64,000 nucleotides of DNA, taken from contig JAFKAC010000156.1 in assembly GCA_025766275.1 (NCBI GenBank), forward strand, positions 1-64,000, read 5' to 3'. This stretch comes from Lactarius indigo. Its lineage: Eukaryota > Basidiomycota > Agaricomycetes > Russulales > Russulaceae. Shown here one piece after another: positions 37,595-48,984 of this stretch. The notes under the pieces are model-generated. The model was given only the letters and a program-made list of their open reading frames with translations. It searched no databases and was not told where the DNA came from. The position numbers and the translations under genes are program-made. Each line of letters starts with the position of its first letter. The stretch's first letter is position 1.

Positions 37595-40500
37595 ATGGCA
37601 ACTGGGAAGCAGAAGACTAGCGTAGCGCCTCTCCCGCCATCACCTACCGCCTCTACGCCAGAGGTGCATGATAAGAAAAACAAGAAGAAGAAGCGTGCGA
37701 CTACTCCAAAGACGCGCCAAGACGACACCGATGCCCTCCCCCCGAGCGACACAATCGATTTTGGGACGCTACCCGCCCCTGACGAGGGGCTCGCCGAGGC
37801 TATAGCAGCGGTGCTCGAAGCGCCGCGCGCCGCGGTGAATGGTGGCACCAAATCCAACAACCTCGGGGGTGCAGGTGCGGATGCGACAGCAGCGGCGCAG
37901 GCAGAGCTGCTAGCGACTGCGAACGAGTTGTATCAGCGGATGGATGCTGGTGGGGGTGGGCTACGGCCCGATGGCGCGTATTGGGCAGCGCTACCAGCGC
38001 ACATTCGCAATTTTGTACGGACTGCCTCCCTCTCTCCGCCGTTGCATACTGCGGGTGGTAACGAGTGGGCCAAGGCGCAGGCTATGTACTCAATCGCACA
38101 GCAAATGGTGCAGACGGGCGAACAAGGCGAGGGTCAGGACCAAGGCCAAGCCGCCGCCAGATATGAAATCGATGGTGCGTCCGAGCGAGACATGGCGACG
38201 GCGACGGCGGCAGGAAGAATAGTTGCAGAGTGGCAAGGAGAGGTGACATTGCCAGTCGATCCGTCGTTTTTTGCAGACGCGGCGTTCACTGCAGCACTTG
38301 GAGAACAAGGAGAGAAAGGAGGGGTAATTGGAGTAGGGGTGGGAGTTGCAGAGGTGACGAGCGGTGAGGAAGAGGAACGTTCATACTTGACATCTGAGGA
38401 GGCTGAGGTTGAGGGAGAGCGGTCGCCGGTGGCCGATGAGAGAGGCCGAAACCGGGGACGAAACCGGCGAGGAAGTGGGAAGAGGCCGGGCGGTGGAGCT
38501 GCCGTTGGAGGAGCCGATTCGGAAGGCCGGGACCGGGAGGAGGACGAAGAAATTCCCACGTGCGATCTGACCAGTTCAGTGGTCAGCGATTTACTGCCAA
38601 AGACGGCGGCGACAGCAGTCTCAAAGGCCAAATCGTCAGCTAACAGCATGCCGTCTCAGACCAGGCAGCCCTCCTCACGGGCCCAAGGCAAGCAACCTAT
38701 GAACTATGCTCCGCCTCCTACTTCCACCACCACAACCGCGACCACCACCACCACCACAACCGCAACCACTGCTACTACGACTACGACGACAACAGCTCAC
38801 CAGAAAACAAATACCCCTTCTCCTACAAATCGCTCTTCCTCCAAGGCCGCTGCAAAGGCTCCCCTTGCTCATCCTTATCCGCACACTCACCCTCATCACC
38901 ACCCATCACCGCCTTCCTCAAATGCTTCACAATCCCAGAAACATCGACCGCCTTCGGCTCAAGTTCCGTCCACTCGGAACAATCCAAATATCAATAACAA
39001 GATATGGAGTACGAGCTCAACGGAGGAACGGGAACGTATAAAGGAGTTTTGGCTCGCTCTCGGGGAAGACGAGCGACGTAATCTCGTCAAGGTAGAGAAA
39101 GAAGCCGTCCTCAAAAAAATGAAGGAGCAGCAGCGTCATAGCTGCGCCTGTGCTGTATGCGGTCGCAAGCGGTCCGTCCACCGACTTTGTCTTTTATTTT
39201 TCTTCCCTCCCATCGCTGATGTCCATGCGCCCTTTCTTGCGCGCCATACCTCTTCATCAGGAGCGCCATCGAAGAAGAACTCGAGGTACTGTACGATGCC
39301 TACTACGATGAGCTAGAGCAATACGCGAACATCCAGCAGCGCTACGTAGCCTCCGGTGGCGCGCACCCTCCGCCTCCTGGTCCCGGTCCTTTCCCTGGTT
39401 CCGTCGAGCTAGACAAGAACGGCGCCGTCATCGGCGCACCGCGCAGCACGCGGGCAGCCGCAAAGCAACCTCAGTCTCATCCGCCTCAAGTCAACGGTCG
39501 AAAATCCGGCAAGCCGACGCAGGAGAGCGAATTTGACGATGACGAGCAGGACGATGAGGAGTATGAAGAAGACGAGGAATATGAGGAGGACGAGGAGGAT
39601 GAAGAAGACGATGAGGAGGATGACGATCCCGACGAGGACGACCCAGATGAGGCGCCACCAGGCAAGACCCGTGCCGGCGTTCGCTCTCATGGCGGCCGCG
39701 ATCGCCGTGCGGCATCCAACGGGAAAGCTGTCAACGGCGATGGACTTTTCAATTTCGGAAATAGTCTGGCCGTTACCGGTGCGTGGCAAATTTTTGTTTT
39801 GTGATTCTTTTGTGGTCGTGTGCCGACTCACGTGCCACTGTACGCTTTCCCATAGGCAACATTCTCACCGTTGCGGATGACCTTCTCAAGAATGATGGGC
39901 AAAAGTTCTTAGAGATGATGGAGCAACTAGCCGAGCGACGCATGCAACGTGAACAGCAGGCGGCCCAGGATCTCGAAGAGGACAGTGATGCGGACGATGA
40001 TGAAGAAGGTGAAGAGGACGATGAGGATGAGGATGATGAGGACGACGAGGATGATGAGGATGATGAGGAAGAGGTGTGTCACATCACGCGCTCCTTCTCA
40101 TCTTACGTGCTAATGTCTGCAGGCGCTCACCGAGGATCAGAAGATGGAGGAGGGGAAACGCATGTTCTCCATTTTTGCCGCACGCATGTTCGAACAAAGG
40201 GTCCTTCAAGCATACCGTGAAAAGATCGCGCAGGAACGCCAGATGCAGCTACTACGTGAACTTGAGGACGAGGACAGAGCGTCCAAAGATCGCGAGGCGC
40301 GTAAAGCCAAGGAGAACCAGAAAAAGAAGGACAAGCGACGGTCTGTATCCTTTCCGCTTCTTCCTTCGCCCCTTGCTGACCGCCATCGGGGTGAGCAGAC
40401 AGCAAAAACAGGCGAAAGAGGAGGGGCGTGCACAGCGGGCGGCCGAAAAAGCCGCTGAGGAAGCCGCATTCAAAGAGAAGCAGGCTCAACTCGAAGCGAC

Positions 40501-42073
40501 CCAAAGGAAGAAACGCGATGAAGAAAAGGCGCGGCGAGAAGCGGCCCGAAAGCAGGCCGAAGAGGAGAGAGCGCGTAAGGAGGAAGAGCGCCGGCGGCGA
40601 GCAACAGAGGAGAAAGAGCGCGAAGCCGAACGCGAGCGCAAGCGTCGAGAAAAGGAAGATCGCTTGAAGGCTGAGCGCAAAGAAAAAGAAGAACGGGAGC
40701 GCAAGATAAAGGAGGAGCGCGAGGCAAAGCTGGCGACAGAACGTGCGGCAAAGAAGGAGCGTGAAGAGCGCGAAGAGCGGGATCGCAAGGCACGTGAAGA
40801 AAAAGAGACCAAAGAGCGTGCCGCCGCCAAGGAGCGCGAACAACAGCAACAACGTGCTGCTGCAAATGCCGCTGCTGCTGTTGCCTCCACTAACAAAGGC
40901 GCACTTCGCACTCCTACATCTCCCCGCAACGCCACGCCTTCTGGATCGTCCTCACAGCGCTCCCCAAATAATGCACTGTCCTCCAAGAAGATCATGACCA
41001 AGACCCAACAGCAGCCAGCCCAGCCCTCCGTTACTCCCTCCCCTGTGGCATCCCGCGCGCCGTCGCAGTCGCAGGTCCAGCCTCCCTCTGGTTCACAAAC
41101 TGTAGCTCCTTCGCAACAGTCGCAGCCCCCGCGACAGCCCATGACGGTCTCAACGACACCACAACCACTGCTTCCCGTCACCCCGCAGCTTCCTCCCGTA
41201 CCTCCCCACCCTTCGCCACTCTTCCCGCCCAACGGACCTTCCCCTCGTGGCTTTGCCCCACCCTCGACCCCCTTCGGCGTCCCTCCGCCCTCGTTTGCTC
41301 CGCCAGTCCAGCCTCTCGCTCCATCAGCACTTCCGCCTGGTTTTCCTGGCGCACCTATCCCTAGTCCGGCGCGTGGACCGTTCGAGATGACATTTCCCCG
41401 TGCTCCAGGCCCGCTTGCACCCATCGCGCCGCCCAGCTCAGGGTTGGCGCCCGGCGCTGGGCGTCGAGCGAGCTCGAATAACATCACCTCAACGCCGGCG
41501 CCGGACGTTGGTCTCATCGGGCGTCCCCTCGCGCCGATAGCACGTCCGAGCACAAGCGGAACGACCACCCCACCATCGGCGACCTCCGTGTCAACCGGAT
41601 CCCTCAGCACTGCATCGCCCGTGCGCCGCTCGCCGAGCCCCAAAGGCGTACTGGGCTCGTCCGCGCTCGCAGCTGACGACGACGAAATCGTGTCTGACCG
41701 CCGCGTCGTTGGCGGTAGTGCAGGCGTCGGCGTCGCCCCGCCTGGGTGGCGCGGATTCGGCTCGCCACGTGCAGGAAACGGCGCTTCTCCGTGGGGTCCC
41801 GCCGCGCAGCAGCAACAGCAGCAACAGCCGCCGCAACTCGGATTCGGGCTGGGACTTGGTGTGCGCCCCGGGCCGCCGCATCCCCCTGGCCCGCCTCTTG
41901 GAGGCCCGATGTGGGGTGGTGCTGGACTGGGCGGAGGTGTCGGTGGCGTGGGCGTCATTGGCACCGGCGCGCCAGACCCCCAGTGGCATCCTGCTGCGGC
42001 GAACCACTTTTTCGCGGCGGCGCAGAGCCCGTTCGTGCATGGGTCCCCGACGTCGCCACACAATGGCGCGTGA
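37595..42073 (+). CDS. NST1: Stress response protein NST1
   Basis: NST1 is a large conserved fungal protein linked in yeast to salt tolerance; its molecular role is poorly defined. Exons 37595..39171, 39261..39778, 39856..40073, 40123..40340, 40399..42073 give 1401 aa in frame. The signature block [10 protein letters not shown], a Cys-rich motif, is interrupted by intron 1 and continues with [20 protein letters not shown]. After it come a long acidic tract (Asp/Glu runs), the [20 protein letters not shown] segment, and a Lys/Glu/Arg coiled coil of about 140 residues. The C-terminal half is Pro/Ser/Gln/Gly-rich and disordered. A Thr-rich tract (38730-38800) and a Gln run (41805-41835) sit in the coding sequence. 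The acceptor of the last intron could be 3 bases earlier without changing the frame. Confidence 0.93.
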
Positions 42074-42932
42074 GCGATCTCGTCCCCGTAGAGGAGATGA
42101 GTGGGGGTGAGAAGCGGGGTTTTACAGTAAAACATCATATGCACCGCGACGTCTGCACATGGCCTTGTAACTCACGCATCCATTCACTGTTCCCTTTCGC
42201 ATCTTACTGCTACTACCGTTCTCATCCACGGCTCTCCCACATCCCCCATTTTTCGCTTCACGTACTTCTCATTTCGCATTAGTTGTCGTCTTCCACACCT
42301 TTTCCCTCCTGTTTCCTGTTTTCTTTTTCCCCTCTCGAACCATTCAAGCCTGACTCTCCTTTGAGTAGTAATAGTAGTAGCAGCAGCAGCAGCAGTACAC
42401 TGACAGCAAAGCAATCAAATCATATCATGAAAACTCACTCGTCCGGCTGGAAGGCCGTTATCCGGCCCAGCCACAGTCAACCTGTACGACAACGTTTGAG
42501 AACTGAGTACCGTACAAATCAACAACGCCTCACGACAACCTTATGACACAACTGTGCCGGAGTTTCGTGTTGTTACACCTCGTTTCCAGTGACTAATATC
42601 TCCTTGAATAGATAGTAAATTGACCCGCAGCACTTACGCAGCACGGCATGATTTGAAATCACACACACTTAACGGTTGTTCCAATTCCAAAAGACATGCG
42701 CCCACCAACAAAAACCCTCCCTCCGATTTTGTCCGAGTCATGAAACTTGTCGTGGCCGAGGTGCGATAGCGGCTCAAATACAAGCGAGAAACGGAAGGGA
42801 ACCCACATGACTAAGTTGCTACTACTAGGTCGGTCCATCCTGAGTGATGACCAACGTTGCCACTGGCACCACTTGGCACTTTTAAATCAATGAGGAGGCC
42901 GATGACGGAGAATCCCCATTATCGTCGTGAAT
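42074..42932. other. NST1 3' flank and CYP1 promoter region
   Basis: No gene. The part at about 42730-42790 resembles the region upstream of the second P450 (46140-46200), so it is shared duplicated promoter sequence. Confidence 0.5.
42364..42396 (+). repeat. AGT/AGC trinucleotide microsatellite
   Basis: Eleven trinucleotide units, AGT changing to AGC with one interruption (AAT), in the 3' flank of NST1. Confidence 0.8.
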
Positions 42933-44880
42933 ATGTTCTCTCTGCAAGGCTGTCTCACGGCACTCGCTACCATCCTGACCTATTCCGTTTGGCGGGTCGT
43001 GTATAACCTATATTTCCACCCGCTCTCCCACTTTCCTGGGCCCAAGCTTGCTGCCTGTTCCAGACTATGGTTGGCGTATCGTGAGCTCGTCAGGGGTGAA
43101 TCCTTGGGCGACTTGCGCATGGAACTTCATCGACAATATGGTGCGCGCAAAACATGCAAGTTGTCACGCCCCATGATATTATCTTTTTCTCCAGGAGAGA
43201 TTGTCCGCCTAACACCTAACGAGGTTCGTCTGAGTTCCCTGTTTGCCCCCTCATGATCCCCAAACTTGCTCGTAGCTCCATTTTTCGAATCCCGCCGCAT
43301 ATAACGATATATACAGCCACAGAAACAAGTGGGACAAGGATCATCTACTCTACCGCGCCTTCGACCTAGATACCTCAACAGTCGGCTTCGTACACTACTC
43401 TGACGCCAAACATCGTAGAGACATCCTTGCCTCTTTCTTCTCCAGGACATCCATCCTCCAAATGCAGGACCTCATAATGGAACGGGTGGGTCTCCGCAGG
43501 TCTCTGCCCCACCGATAAACTTGGAAGTAACCTTTTCATCTTATCGACACATCAGGTGAACGTCCTTTGCGATGCCTTAGCCCATCAATTTGTGGCGGGT
43601 AAGGGTGTCGTTTGATATGAGCCGGTACCGTGGTTCAAACTTTTGATTCAGGCGATACAAAAGGAAAGTCTAGTGATCTCGTGCTGGGATTTCACTGCTT
43701 TTCCGTCGATGTAATCATGGCCTTCTGCTACGCGAAAGATTGGGACGCGACGAGAGTGCCAGACTTTCAATCTGATATTGTACTCGCCTCCCAAGCGGTC
43801 TTGCCTATCATCACCATACGCAAGTATTCGGGCACTCTAGTGAAGATAATGCGTCGTATTCCTATGTGGTTTGGTAAGAATTTCGGTTCCCCCGTGACCA
43901 GGGCATTGTTTTCGCTCCGTAAGGTAAGGATTCGCCCTAAAGCAAGAACGGCAGTTAACACGTTCCCCCTTAGACGCTCATGGATCAGATTGACGAAATC
44001 CTACGTAACCCAGCCAGCCTTGAAAATACGCCCCACAAAATCATTTATCATTCGCTGTTGGATCCTGATGCCAATAAAGGGAGACCATTACCCTCCAGGC
44101 TGAGCCTAAGGCACGAAGCGGCGGCACTACTCAGCGCAGGTTCAGACTCGACCTCAATCACCGCGGCGACAATCTCGTATTATGTTTTACACAACCGTGA
44201 AGTACAGCAACGACTGGTAAATGAATTGCGTACAGCGTGGCCGGATCTGGAAGAGGTGCCGCGTTACGAGATCTTTGAAAAGCTGCCGTACTTGGCAAGT
44301 TCTTACGAATGGTGGTTGGTTCGACTCGAGTCCTAAGCAGCCTTTTGCAGACTGCAGTTATCAAAGAGGGGCTTCGCATGTTTCCAGGAAGTGCGGCGCT
44401 ACCGCGTGTTGTCCCCCCGGAAGGAGCGACGATAGCTGGAACCTTCATTCCTGGCGGAGTGCGTCTTTGATCCAGCTGATTCTGGTGCATACTTACTGGA
44501 CCGCAGGTTGTCGTTGGCCAGAGTTTTCTTTACGTGCAGCGTTCACCCACGGTGTTCTCCGACCCGGATGAGTTCATCCCAGAGCGCTGGCTAGGAGAAG
44601 ACGCAAAGACACACGAGGCCTCGTTGGTACCATTCTCGAAAGGTCCCCGAAGTTGTATAGGCGTTAACTTGGCATATTGCGAGCTGTATCTCGTCATTGC
44701 GGGCGTTTTCCGTCGCTTTGACGTGACTTTGGACGCGAAAAGGTTCGTTGTCATTGTCATGCTGCTTCGTTGCTGAAGAAGGTCCCTCTAAGGTCTGGAG
44801 ATCTGACTGTCGTAGAGCATTTCGTGCCGGTGCTCAAGGGCCCGCATTTGCACGCATATTGTAAGCCTGTCTCGGAGTAG
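42933..44880 (+). CDS. Cytochrome P450, tandem paralog 1
   Basis: A membrane-anchored fungal class-E P450 monooxygenase; substrate unknown. Nine exons: 42933..43140, 43195..43223, 43276..43485, 43556..43598, 43652..43923, 43974..44294, 44351..44458, 44507..44742, 44793..44880; 504 aa in frame. An N-terminal hydrophobic anchor is followed by the HPLSHFPGPKLAA proline hinge. The I-helix shows AGSDST, the K-helix has ExxR in KEGLR, the PERF-like element is PERW, and the haem loop is FSKGPRSCIG with Cys near 447. Intron 6 (44295-44350) begins with GC. Start chosen at the ATG before MFSL; the paralogs begin MALFSL. Exons 3 and 5-6 are nearly identical to paralog 3 while exons 1-2 are not. Confidence 0.93.
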
Positions 44881-44947
44881 TCTAGTTTCTCGTGGCAGAG
44901 AACAGGGAGCCCGCATCTAGTTTTAGTGTACGACAGAAGAGAACTAG

Positions 44948-45680
44948 TCTACTTTGTGGGACATTGAACGAACGGAAACCGCCGTGTTGGTCAGTTCCCA
45001 CTCTCGGTATTTGCAGGGATGGCACATTTGTACACGGAAAGACACACCCAAGGAATGCTCTCAAAAGAGAGCACCTCACGTATGCCTGGAGGAACCCCCC
45101 CGTTCCGCACACCTAGAGGGCACACCCCTCACGCCCATTTAGAGGCATCCCTCAAGCACATGTGGAGGGAACCCCTTCTTCGCGCCCCCCTTTGCGCAGA
45201 TCGGAGGGCCAAGGCAGCGCGCAACCCGAGCGGGAGTGCGCCACCCCCGTCGCGCAACCGTTTCTGTGCAAACGGTTGCGCGCAAAAGATGCGGCCGGGG
45301 GAACACGCGCGAAAGGGATGAGGCGCGCACGCCTTTTAATGCCCTTGATTGCACAAAATGGGGGGGAGCTCGTGACTGTGAGGGGACCGCAAGAATGGGA
45401 GGAGGGGTACACGGGTCCGCACGGAAAGTCTCCCTCTCATACATGAAAGTGACACACCAGTGGGGGACGTCGGAGGCGGCGCGACAGGCGCTCTCCCCCA
45501 GTTTATGTGCAGGGGAACACGAAAATGAGGGCCCTACCCCAGTCTGTGTGCAAAAGTGAATTGGGGCTGCACGTAAACCCGCGTCCCGGCTGCACGATGC
45601 ACGCAGGGAGAGGAAGGGAAGCGGCTCATTCTCATTTGTGGATAAGCGAGGGCCGGCTAATACAAATATATTTTCTCTTG
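44948..45680. mobile_element. Probable transposon-derived insertion between CYP1 and CYP2
   Basis: The 3' flank of CYP1 follows that of the other P450s up to about 44947 and then breaks off into unrelated, GC-rich and strand-skewed sequence. Normal composition returns near 45680. No coding domain, long terminal repeat or target duplication could be recognised, so the class is unknown. Boundaries are approximate. Confidence 0.4.
45251..45282. repeat. Perfect hairpin inside the insertion
   Basis: Thirteen-base arms (45251-45263 and 45270-45282) around a 6-nt loop; the arm reads CGCGCAACCGTTT. Its function, if any, is unknown. Confidence 0.8.
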
Positions 45681-46271
45681 GTAACCTTGTTATCTTATTT
45701 ATTAGCTAATATTCACTGCCCCGGTAAGCAGTAAAGATGGGGGAGACTACTCAAGCAACTCTCTCTTGGCACCATGATATGCATGTCCGAGTCATGCTGC
45801 AGTGTTGGTCTAACTAGTATAATTCGAGTACACAAGCAATCGTGCAGTTATCCATGTGGCAAACACACTATTGTTTTCCTTGGTTCGTCCCTTCTCCAAA
45901 AATAAAGAACAACGTGGCGCTCGAGTCTTGGCTTGAATCCGTTAGGGTCTATCATTTCCTCATTCCTCGCTAGCTGTAGCCCCGGTTTGAACGATGAACG
46001 CCTGAAACGTTGAATTCCTGAAAGTTTGAAACTAAAAGCAACCAGGAATGAAGATCACCATCTGTGCCCGAAACTTTATCTACACGCTATTGACAGGTGT
46101 TCCGAAACTCGCCCCAACCAAAATCACCCTTCCTATTGGATCGTGAGGCCCGTCGCGGCCGCGGTGCGGTGGCGACTCAGATGTAGGCGAGAAATAGAAG
46201 TCACGACTATGTGCCAACAAATCGAGTGATACCACATTTAAATCGATGACGAGGTCAAAAGGTCCTTCGTC
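45681..46271. other. Upstream region of CYP2
   Basis: No gene. The part at about 46140-46260 resembles the region upstream of CYP1, including a block ending shortly before the start codon. Confidence 0.5.
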
Positions 46272-47309
46272 ATGGCCCTCTTCTCTCTGCTAGTCTGTCT
46301 CACGGCGCTTGTCACCACCCTGATCCCTTTCGTTCGGCGAATCGTATACAACCTATATTTCCACCCACTCTCCCACTTTCCTGGGCCCAGGCTCGCTGCT
46401 TGTTCTAGGCTATGGCTAGCGTATCGTGAGCTCGTCAAAGGTGAATCCTTGGGCGACTTGCGCATAGAACTTCATCGACGATATGGTGCGCGCAAAACCA
46501 TCCGAGCTGTTGCTTCTCTTGATGTGCTTTTGTCTCTAGGAGAGATCGTTCGCCTGACACCTGACGAGGTTGGTCCAGGTCAACTGGATGCCTTATTTAC
46601 ACCCGATAAAGCCCAAATTAACTTTCTCTCAGCTCCACTTTTCGAATCCCGCTGCGTATAATGACATATACAACAACAGGAACAAGTGGGACAAGGACAA
46701 CTTTCTCTATCGCACCTTCGACATGGATACGTCAACAGTCGGTTCCATACACTACCCTGACGCCAAACAGCGTAGAGATGTCCTTGCCCCATTCTTTTCC
46801 AGGACATCGATCCTCCAAATGCAGGATGTCGTACAGGAACGGGTATGAAACAGTCCCATCGACGAATCAACTTGTTTCATTTTCTTATCAATCCGTCAGG
46901 TGAACGTTTTCTGCGATGCTTTGGTTCATCAATTTGCGGCAGGTGAGGGAGCCGTTTGATTTGGGCCGATGTCGTGGTTCAAACTTTTGGTTCTTGCGAT
47001 ACAAAAGGGAAATCTAGCGATATCTTCCTGGGTTTTCACTGCTTTTCCGTCGACTTAATCATGGCCTTCTGCTACGCGAAAGATTGGAACGCGACCAAAG
47101 CGCCAGACTTTCAGTCCGATATTGTCCTCGCTTCCCAAGCGGTCTTGCCTATCATTACCATGCGCAAATATTCGAGCACTTTAGTGAAGATGATGCGATA
47201 CATTCCTAATTGGTTTGGTCAGAAAGTCGGTTCCTCTGTTACCAGGGCGCTGTTTTTACTCCGTGTGGTAAGTAAGTATTCGTCCTGAAGCAAAAGTGGC
47301 AACCGACAC

Positions 47310-47342
<33 letters not shown>

Positions 47343-48263
47343 ATACTAGGCGTTGATGGACCAGATTGACGAAATGCTACGTAACCCAGCCAGCCTTGAA
47401 AATGCGTCCCACAAAACCATTTATCATTTACTGTTGGACCCTGATGCCAATAAAGGGAGACCATTGCCCTCCAGGCTAAGCTTAAGCCAGGAAGCAGCGG
47501 CACTACTTGGTGCAGGTTCGGACTCGAGCGCAATCGCGGCGACGACAATCTCATATCATGTTTTACACAACCCTAAAATACAGCGACGACTTGTAAATGA
47601 ATTGCGTACAGCGTGGCCGGTTCTGGAAGAGGTACCGCGCTACGAGGTCATTGAAAAGCTACCGTACTTGGTAAGTCCTTATAACGATTGCTGGTTCAGT
47701 TCGAGTGCTGATCGGCCTTTTGCAGACTGCGGTTGTCAAAGAGGGGCTTCGCATATTTCCAGGAGGCGCAGCGCTACCGCGTGTTGTCCCCCCAGAAGGA
47801 GCAACAATAGGTGGAACTTTCGTTCCTGGCGGGGTAAGTCTTGGTTATGTGGCTCAGCTGGCGGTTCCAGTGCATACTCATTGGATCGCAGACTGTCGTC
47901 AGCCAATGGTTTCTTTGTGTGCTCCGTTCACCCGCGATTTTCACCGATCCGGATGTATTTATCCCAGAGCGCTGGCTAGGAGAAGAGGCAAAGACGCTTG
48001 AGACTTGGTTGGTATCATTCTCAAAAGGTCCGCGAAGCTGTTTAGGCATAAACTTGGCATATTGCGAGCTGTATCTCGTCATTGCGGGCTTTTTTCGTCG
48101 CTTTGACGTGACTTTGGATGCGGAAAGGTTCGTTATCATTGCCATATTACTCCGTTTCTGATGGAGGTCCTGTAGGTCTGGAGATATGGCTGTCGTGGAG
48201 CATTTCGTGCCAGTATTCAAGGGCCCGCATTTGCATGCGTATTGTAAACCTGTCTCGGATTAG
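46272..48263 (+). CDS. Cytochrome P450, tandem paralog 2
   Basis: Same nine-exon plan: 46272..46485, 46540..46568, 46633..46842, 46900..46942, 47008..47267, 47350..47670, 47726..47833, 47892..48127, 48176..48263; 502 aa. Motifs match the other copies: HPLSHFPGPRLAA, AGSDSS, KEGLR and FSKGPRSCLG. Two features are unique to this copy. At the fourth intron the paralogs end in ..TTCAG, here mutated to ..TTCTT; the next AG is 12 nt downstream, so the protein should lack four residues (GDTK in the others) yet stay in frame. The fifth intron carries a run of 30 C. Intron 6 starts with GT, while the other three copies have GC. Substrate unknown. Confidence 0.9.
47312..47341 (+). repeat. Homopolymer C30 in a CYP2 intron
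   Basis: Thirty consecutive C just before the branch/acceptor part of intron 5. It occupies the pyrimidine-tract position. Its exact length may be unreliable because such runs are hard to sequence. Confidence 0.8.
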
Positions 48264-48984
48264 TCTATGTTCTCGCAAAATGGATTCGCATCTAGTTTTA
48301 GTGTACAACAGAACCAAACTTATCTAGTTTTCGCTCTTGATATACCGCAAAAACCGATGGTTTGATATCCGCGGAAAAGAAGTAATGTGCTAGGCACATG
48401 CTTTTTCTTTTTCGCTTCGTGTTTCGTGGCCGGGTCTGAGCTCAGTTTCCGTGAGGATCCAGAACTAGGTTCGTGACCACTGGCAGCCTAACGTGGTGAG
48501 GAGTCGATATATATATGCAGACCTGCGGTGCAGCCGCGGCATCATGAGGTAACTGTGTATGGTGTATATGAGGCAGAAAAAGGCGACGGCGGTAGAAACG
48601 CAGACCCATGCTGTCAATACCAAGGTCGACCCAGGTTCTCTCGCGTGTACATTATTGGTAGAGACCGAGTAGAGAGATAAAGCCGAACGTGCGGAACCAA
48701 AACGTACTGACAAAGACGGATGGGCTGCAGGACAAGGCGGATGGCACCAGGCACGATGTGGTAAAGCAGAGCGCCTCGCATACTCGGAAATCGCAGGTGC
48801 TGTACCCTCGGCCGTCTTACATGCCATCATAATGTACAGATAGTACTGTACTGTTGGCTGAGTCGGATCCAGGTCAAGCGGGGTGTCGTCACGGTAATGA
48901 GGGGTGTGACAATGCGTGACAGAATGGACAGTGTAACTTAGTCACGGTACTGTACGCTGGTAGAGTACCAGTACACCGGGTCAT
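48264..48984. other. CYP2-CYP3 intergenic region
   Basis: No gene accepted. A minus-strand frame at 48465-48830 has one hydrophobic stretch but no homologous signature. Confidence 0.5.

Noticed and set aside
40486..42144. 552-aa minus-strand frame opposite NST1
   Set aside because: Gly/Ser/Arg-rich shadow caused by the codon composition of the Pro/Lys-rich NST1 coding strand.
48465..48830. 121-aa minus-strand frame between CYP2 and CYP3
   Set aside because: One hydrophobic segment but no motif, splice partner or repeat in the other intergenic regions.
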